A DNA stretch of 64,000 nt, taken from assembly GCF_041902845.1 (NCBI RefSeq), contig NZ_CP159486.1, forward strand, positions 3,596,001 to 3,660,000, written 5' to 3'. This document shows, one piece after another, positions 61,743 through 64,000 of this stretch. Numbering within the stretch: position 1 is the first letter of the stretch; each line of letters starts with the position of its first letter. This DNA comes from Limibacterium fermenti. GTDB taxonomy: Bacteria; Bacteroidota; Bacteroidia; Bacteroidales; Dysgonomonadaceae. Under the pieces are notes generated by a model. It made no database searches. It was given only the letters and a program-made list of their open reading frames with translations, and was not told where the DNA came from. Position numbers and translations under genes: made by a program.

Positions 61743-62625
61743 TTTTAATTAATTGTTTTTTAATATTGTACTGTTTCCAAAATTCATCAATAGTCAAATT
61801 ACCCAATGCTGAGAATCTTCTTTTATGATTATACCAGGATTCAATATATTCAAATACATCCAAGCACATCTGCTCTTTTGTTTTAAGCTTGGTACCATAA
61901 ATCAACTCGGTTTTGAAAGATTTAAAGAAACTTTCAGCCACCGCATTATCCCAACAGTTGCCTTTCCCGCTCATGCTTTGCTCTACCCTATGGTACTGCA
62001 ACAAATTAACGGTCTGTTTGCAGGCATATTGAATGCCCCTGTCAGAGTGAAAGATCATCCCTTCTTTAAACGGTCTGTTTCGGTTGGCCATCCTGATAGC
62101 CGGTATGACAGTGCCGGAAGCAGTCAAATTATCGCTGATAGACCACCCAATGAGTTTTCGATCAAAAAGATCAATCACGCACGTAAGGTAAAGGAATCCA
62201 TCCTTACAGCAGATGTAAGTAATGTCGGACACACAAGCCCTCATTGGTTCTTTTTGATTGAACTCACGGTTAAGCAAATTAGGCGCTACATTGTAATTGT
62301 GGGATGCATCAGTGGTTACCCTAAACTTCTTAGAAAGCTTGCTGCGCAATCCCATATTTCTCATATGACGGGCAACAGTTGTTCTGGAAACATTGACTCC
62401 GGATGCTTGCAAATCTTTAGCCAACCTGGGACTGCCGTTGCGCCCCTTGGCATCGAAGTATGCATCTTTAATCTCTCGGCTAAGTTCCATATGCTTTTGT
62501 TCTCGTTTATTTATAGGGTTATTAATCCAACGGTAATAACTGCTGCGAGATACACTCAATACTCTGCACATCATCCCAATCGTCCACTCCCTCGAGTTGT
62601 AATCCTTTATAAATTGATAAATCAA
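61732..62625 (-). CDS. IS3-family transposase, orfB (DDE integrase core)
   Basis: 297 residues. An HTH-like N-terminal part (about 1-65: WTIGMMCRVLSVSRSSYYRW, then SPRLAKDLQASGVNVSRTTVARHMRNMGL) is followed by the retroviral-type integrase core with ACVSDITYICCKDGFLYL (first D), FHSDRGIQYAC (second D) and NCWDNAVAESFFKSFKTELI (E). It is made as a fusion with OrfA by -1 frameshifting, so the listed start is nominal. All catalytic residues are present. Confidence 0.94.
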   Translation of the reverse strand: MIYQFIKDYNSREWTIGMMCRVLSVSRSSYYRWINNPINKREQKHMELSREIKDAYFDAKGRNGSPRLAKDLQASGVNVSRTTVARHMRNMGLRSKLSKKFRVTTDASHNYNVAPNLLNREFNQKEPMRACVSDITYICCKDGFLYLTCVIDLFDRKLIGWSISDNLTASGTVIPAIRMANRNRPFKEGMIFHSDRGIQYACKQTVNLLQYHRVEQSMSGKGNCWDNAVAESFFKSFKTELIYGTKLKTKEQMCLDVFEYIESWYNHKRRFSALGNLTIDEFWKQYNIKKQLIKNVA

Positions 62626-62921
62626 CGATCGCTCGTGGAGATGATGCCTAAGGCTTTTTTTAATATGTCACGCTCTGTTTCAGCCTCTTTAAGGCGTTTT
62701 TCCAGTTCTGCAACCCTTCCGGCTTCTCTTTCACGAGAACGGACTCCGTTGCCCGGGAAACTGCTTTCCCCACGTTCCCGGTACTCTTTGCACCAGCGAT
62801 ACAATAGTGCAGGTGATATGCCCAATTCGTGTGCGAGTTCGGAAACATTCTTCCGCTCGAAACTTAATTTGACGGCATTATCTTTAAATGCCTTGTCATA
62901 ATGTGTTCTTTGTTTTCTCAT
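62622..62921 (-). CDS. IS3-family transposase, orfA (HTH)
   Basis: 99 residues: a helix-turn-helix (HYDKAFKDNAVKLSFERKNVSELAHELGISPALLYRWCKEY) and a C-terminal leucine-zipper-like helix (VAELEKRLKEAETERDILKKAL). Near its end the minus strand reads TTAAAAAAAG (complement of 62654-62663), an A_AAA_AAA slippery heptamer for the -1 shift into orfB. The two frames overlap by 4 bases. Confidence 0.93.
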   Translation of the reverse strand: MRKQRTHYDKAFKDNAVKLSFERKNVSELAHELGISPALLYRWCKEYRERGESSFPGNGVRSREREAGRVAELEKRLKEAETERDILKKALGIISTSDR

Positions 62922-63011
62922 ACTTTGACAAATGTAAGTTTTTTATGCTTAACTTTTTGTCCCAGCAAAGTTAGTAACTCCATATATCAACAAAAAATTA
63001 ATAAGTCCCTA

Positions 63012-63806
63012 TCAATTTAATTTTTCAAATTCAGCAAATAATGCATGTACAAATTTATCGACTTCCTCTATCAATTCATAAAGTTTATCCTTACTGATAA
63101 TATGAAATTTCGATTTGTCTTTTGAATATCCATTTCGATGAACGATATCGTGTCTTATTGTCAAATTATCTTCAATGTATTCATAATCTGGAAATGATAT
63201 TCCAAATGTATTTTTAAACAGTGGACATATTTCAGGGGATAGTCGATGAAAGACTGTATTTTCAACGGCATTCAATATCTTGTAATCAATCTGATTAATT
63301 TTATCAAATATTTCAGACAAATTAAATTTCTCTTTTGACAATGATTCTTGTGATTTAAGAAACGCTTCTTTGTATTTTTGCTCTTTCATTAAATAATATA
63401 CACATGTATCCTGTAAGAATGCTTCCATTGATGAATAAATATTTGCAAATAACATCCTATATAACAATCGTTGATCCATTTCATCAATTTTCAAATTAGA
63501 TAAAGTTATAATGTCATCAATAGCCTTATCATAATTCTTGATAATGTGATAGCGACTATTAAATCCACCAGTTTTATCGAGAGCTGATGCACCTCCCGAA
63601 GCATAATAATAGGTATCTTCAAAGGTTTCTGTATTTTCTTCTATAATAAAATCACCTTCAATGATTTGGTCTATTTTCTCCATCTCTGTTTCATTGTATA
63701 AACATCCAATATCTATTAACTTCTTTGGAGATGTATGTTTGAGGATTATATTTCCTCTAACGAAAACAATTTTTTCCGGTATCTTATAATGTTGTCTCTC
63801 TATCAT
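63012..63806 (-). CDS. HEPN-like protein of unknown function
   Basis: 264 residues from ATG 63806 (a TTG lies 9 bases up). The N-terminal 80 residues are a beta-rich, unrecognised part. The C-terminal 170 residues are helical and end with NLTIRHDIVHRNG, an R-x4-H motif typical of HEPN ribonucleases of the RiboL-PSP/MAE_28990 kind; QRLLYRMLFANIYSSMEAFLQD is the matching first helix pair. AT-rich like its neighbours. HEPN proteins of this kind are common in abortive infection and toxin systems. Its start overlaps the end of the cut-off gene at 63784, so the two are translationally coupled. The function is inferred from the motif only. Confidence 0.65.
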   Translation of the reverse strand: MIERQHYKIPEKIVFVRGNIILKHTSPKKLIDIGCLYNETEMEKIDQIIEGDFIIEENTETFEDTYYYASGGASALDKTGGFNSRYHIIKNYDKAIDDIITLSNLKIDEMDQRLLYRMLFANIYSSMEAFLQDTCVYYLMKEQKYKEAFLKSQESLSKEKFNLSEIFDKINQIDYKILNAVENTVFHRLSPEICPLFKNTFGISFPDYEYIEDNLTIRHDIVHRNGYSKDKSKFHIISKDKLYELIEEVDKFVHALFAEFEKLN

Positions 63807-64000
63807 ATCCTTCAATATCTTCGTTCACAAAAGTTCTTTCATAATCTTTTCGACTTAGTACCGTACTAAACAGCCCAATATCTTCGCCTTCATGTTTATT
63901 GATCCCCGTATATTCCAAGCTTGCATCTTCGTACCGCTTGAATTTATAAACCGCATCATTCATTAACGTTTCGTTGAAAACGCCTAAACTTACCAGTAAA
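63784..64000 (-). CDS. 3' end of a gene running off the window
   Basis: 72 codons are open from the window edge to TAA at 63784-63786, reading ...LGVFNETLMNDAVYKFKRYE... to ...YERTFVNEDIEGYDRETTL. It overlaps the HEPN-like gene by 23 bases in another frame, as in a two-gene operon. The start is outside the window. I do not recognise the family from this C-terminal piece. Confidence 0.6.
   Translation of the reverse strand, partial: LLVSLGVFNETLMNDAVYKFKRYEDASLEYTGINKHEGEDIGLFSTVLSRKDYERTFVNEDIEGYDRETTL

Larger units (their letters stand above)
61720..62964 (-). mobile_element. IS3-family insertion sequence
   Basis: 1245 bp bounded by imperfect inverted repeats of 19 bp with 17 matches: TGAGACAATAAGTTAAGCA (61720-61738) and, inverted, TGGGACAAAAAGTTAAGCA (62964-62946). 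It contains orfA and orfB with a frameshift site. No 3-4 bp target duplication is seen at these limits (TATT on one side, GCAA on the other), which suggests a deletion or recombination after insertion. Confidence 0.85.

Noticed and set aside
59255..64000. AT-rich tract after tRNA-Leu considered as a complete integrative element
   Set aside because: No integrase gene and no repeat of the tRNA 3' end is seen in the window; only an accessory tract with one IS is supported.

Overview
The window looks like chromosome from an anaerobic or facultatively anaerobic Bacteroidales bacterium, probably from the Tannerellaceae/Porphyromonadaceae side. This is an inference from four things: Bacteroidetes-type promoters (TTTG, about 19 bp, TAnnTTTG); a PorW/SprE-like type IX secretion lipoprotein; type III (GlnN) glutamine synthetases; and the block DUF1599 - DoxX-like - tpiA - SPOR - folE, which I recall from Bacteroides genomes. 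Most genes start without a clear Shine-Dalgarno sequence. Many have in-frame TTG or GTG codons upstream of the likely ATG, and I trimmed those starts.

Layout. 1-2.1 kb: tRNA-Pro and aspS. 2.2-5.7 kb: a copper/heavy-metal cluster (AraC regulator with its own CxxC metal site, CopA ATPase, small HMA protein, small membrane protein). 5.8-10.6 kb: a nitrosative-stress island with a Crp/Fnr (HcpR-like) regulator, hcp, and a cupin - DUF438/hemerythrin/PAS - DUF1858 operon. Two matching palindromes sit at identical distance from the two promoters. 10.6-14.8 kb: toxin debris, folE, SPOR protein, tpiA, DoxX-like protein, DUF1599. 14.8-16.4 kb: an IS110-family insertion with a structured 3' non-coding end. 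16.5-24 kb: M23/LysM peptidase, ndk, GH92, OPT transporter, EamA transporter. 24-35 kb: two cysteine-synthesis loci (cysK-metY; cysE-cysK2) with a zinc-ribbon protein, a decayed 21-bp repeat locus, rdgB, the PorW-like protein and a lone RelE/ParE toxin between them. 35-47.5 kb: DUF4954, then glnN-gltB-gltD-asnB, a nitrogen-assimilation run. 47.9-52.5 kb: recA, bcp, an unrecognised protein with a heptad-repeat ORF upstream, a MNT/HEPN pair, a second Crp/Fnr regulator. 52.5-59 kb: a MITE-like repeat, an nrfH/DUF4374 chimera, a PepSY protein, a second glnN, mannose-1-phosphate guanylyltransferase. 59.1-64 kb: tRNA-Leu followed by a visibly AT-rich accessory tract (SEC-C/nuclease-like protein, IS3-family element, HEPN-like protein, a cut-off gene).

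The most interesting signal is at the two cysteine loci. Upstream of cysK-metY there is a consensus promoter, a 42-codon ORF with Met-Cys-Cys-Cys-Met, and a 10-bp stem plus U-tract terminator. The 5' arm of that terminator can instead pair with a second copy of the 3' arm that lies inside the leader ORF. This is the geometry of ribosome-mediated attenuation. Upstream of cysE-cysK2, on the other strand, is a 16-codon ORF whose last seven residues include five cysteines. I know of no described cysteine attenuator in Bacteroidetes, so this pair is my main candidate for a previously undescribed system.

Other signals worth following are the in-frame nrfH::DUF4374 fusion beside a Crp/Fnr gene, a TIR-bounded intergenic repeat carrying short-word arrays, two 21-bp/heptad repeat loci, and a possible bridge RNA in the IS110 element. 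Everything here was read by eye; no database search or folding program was run.
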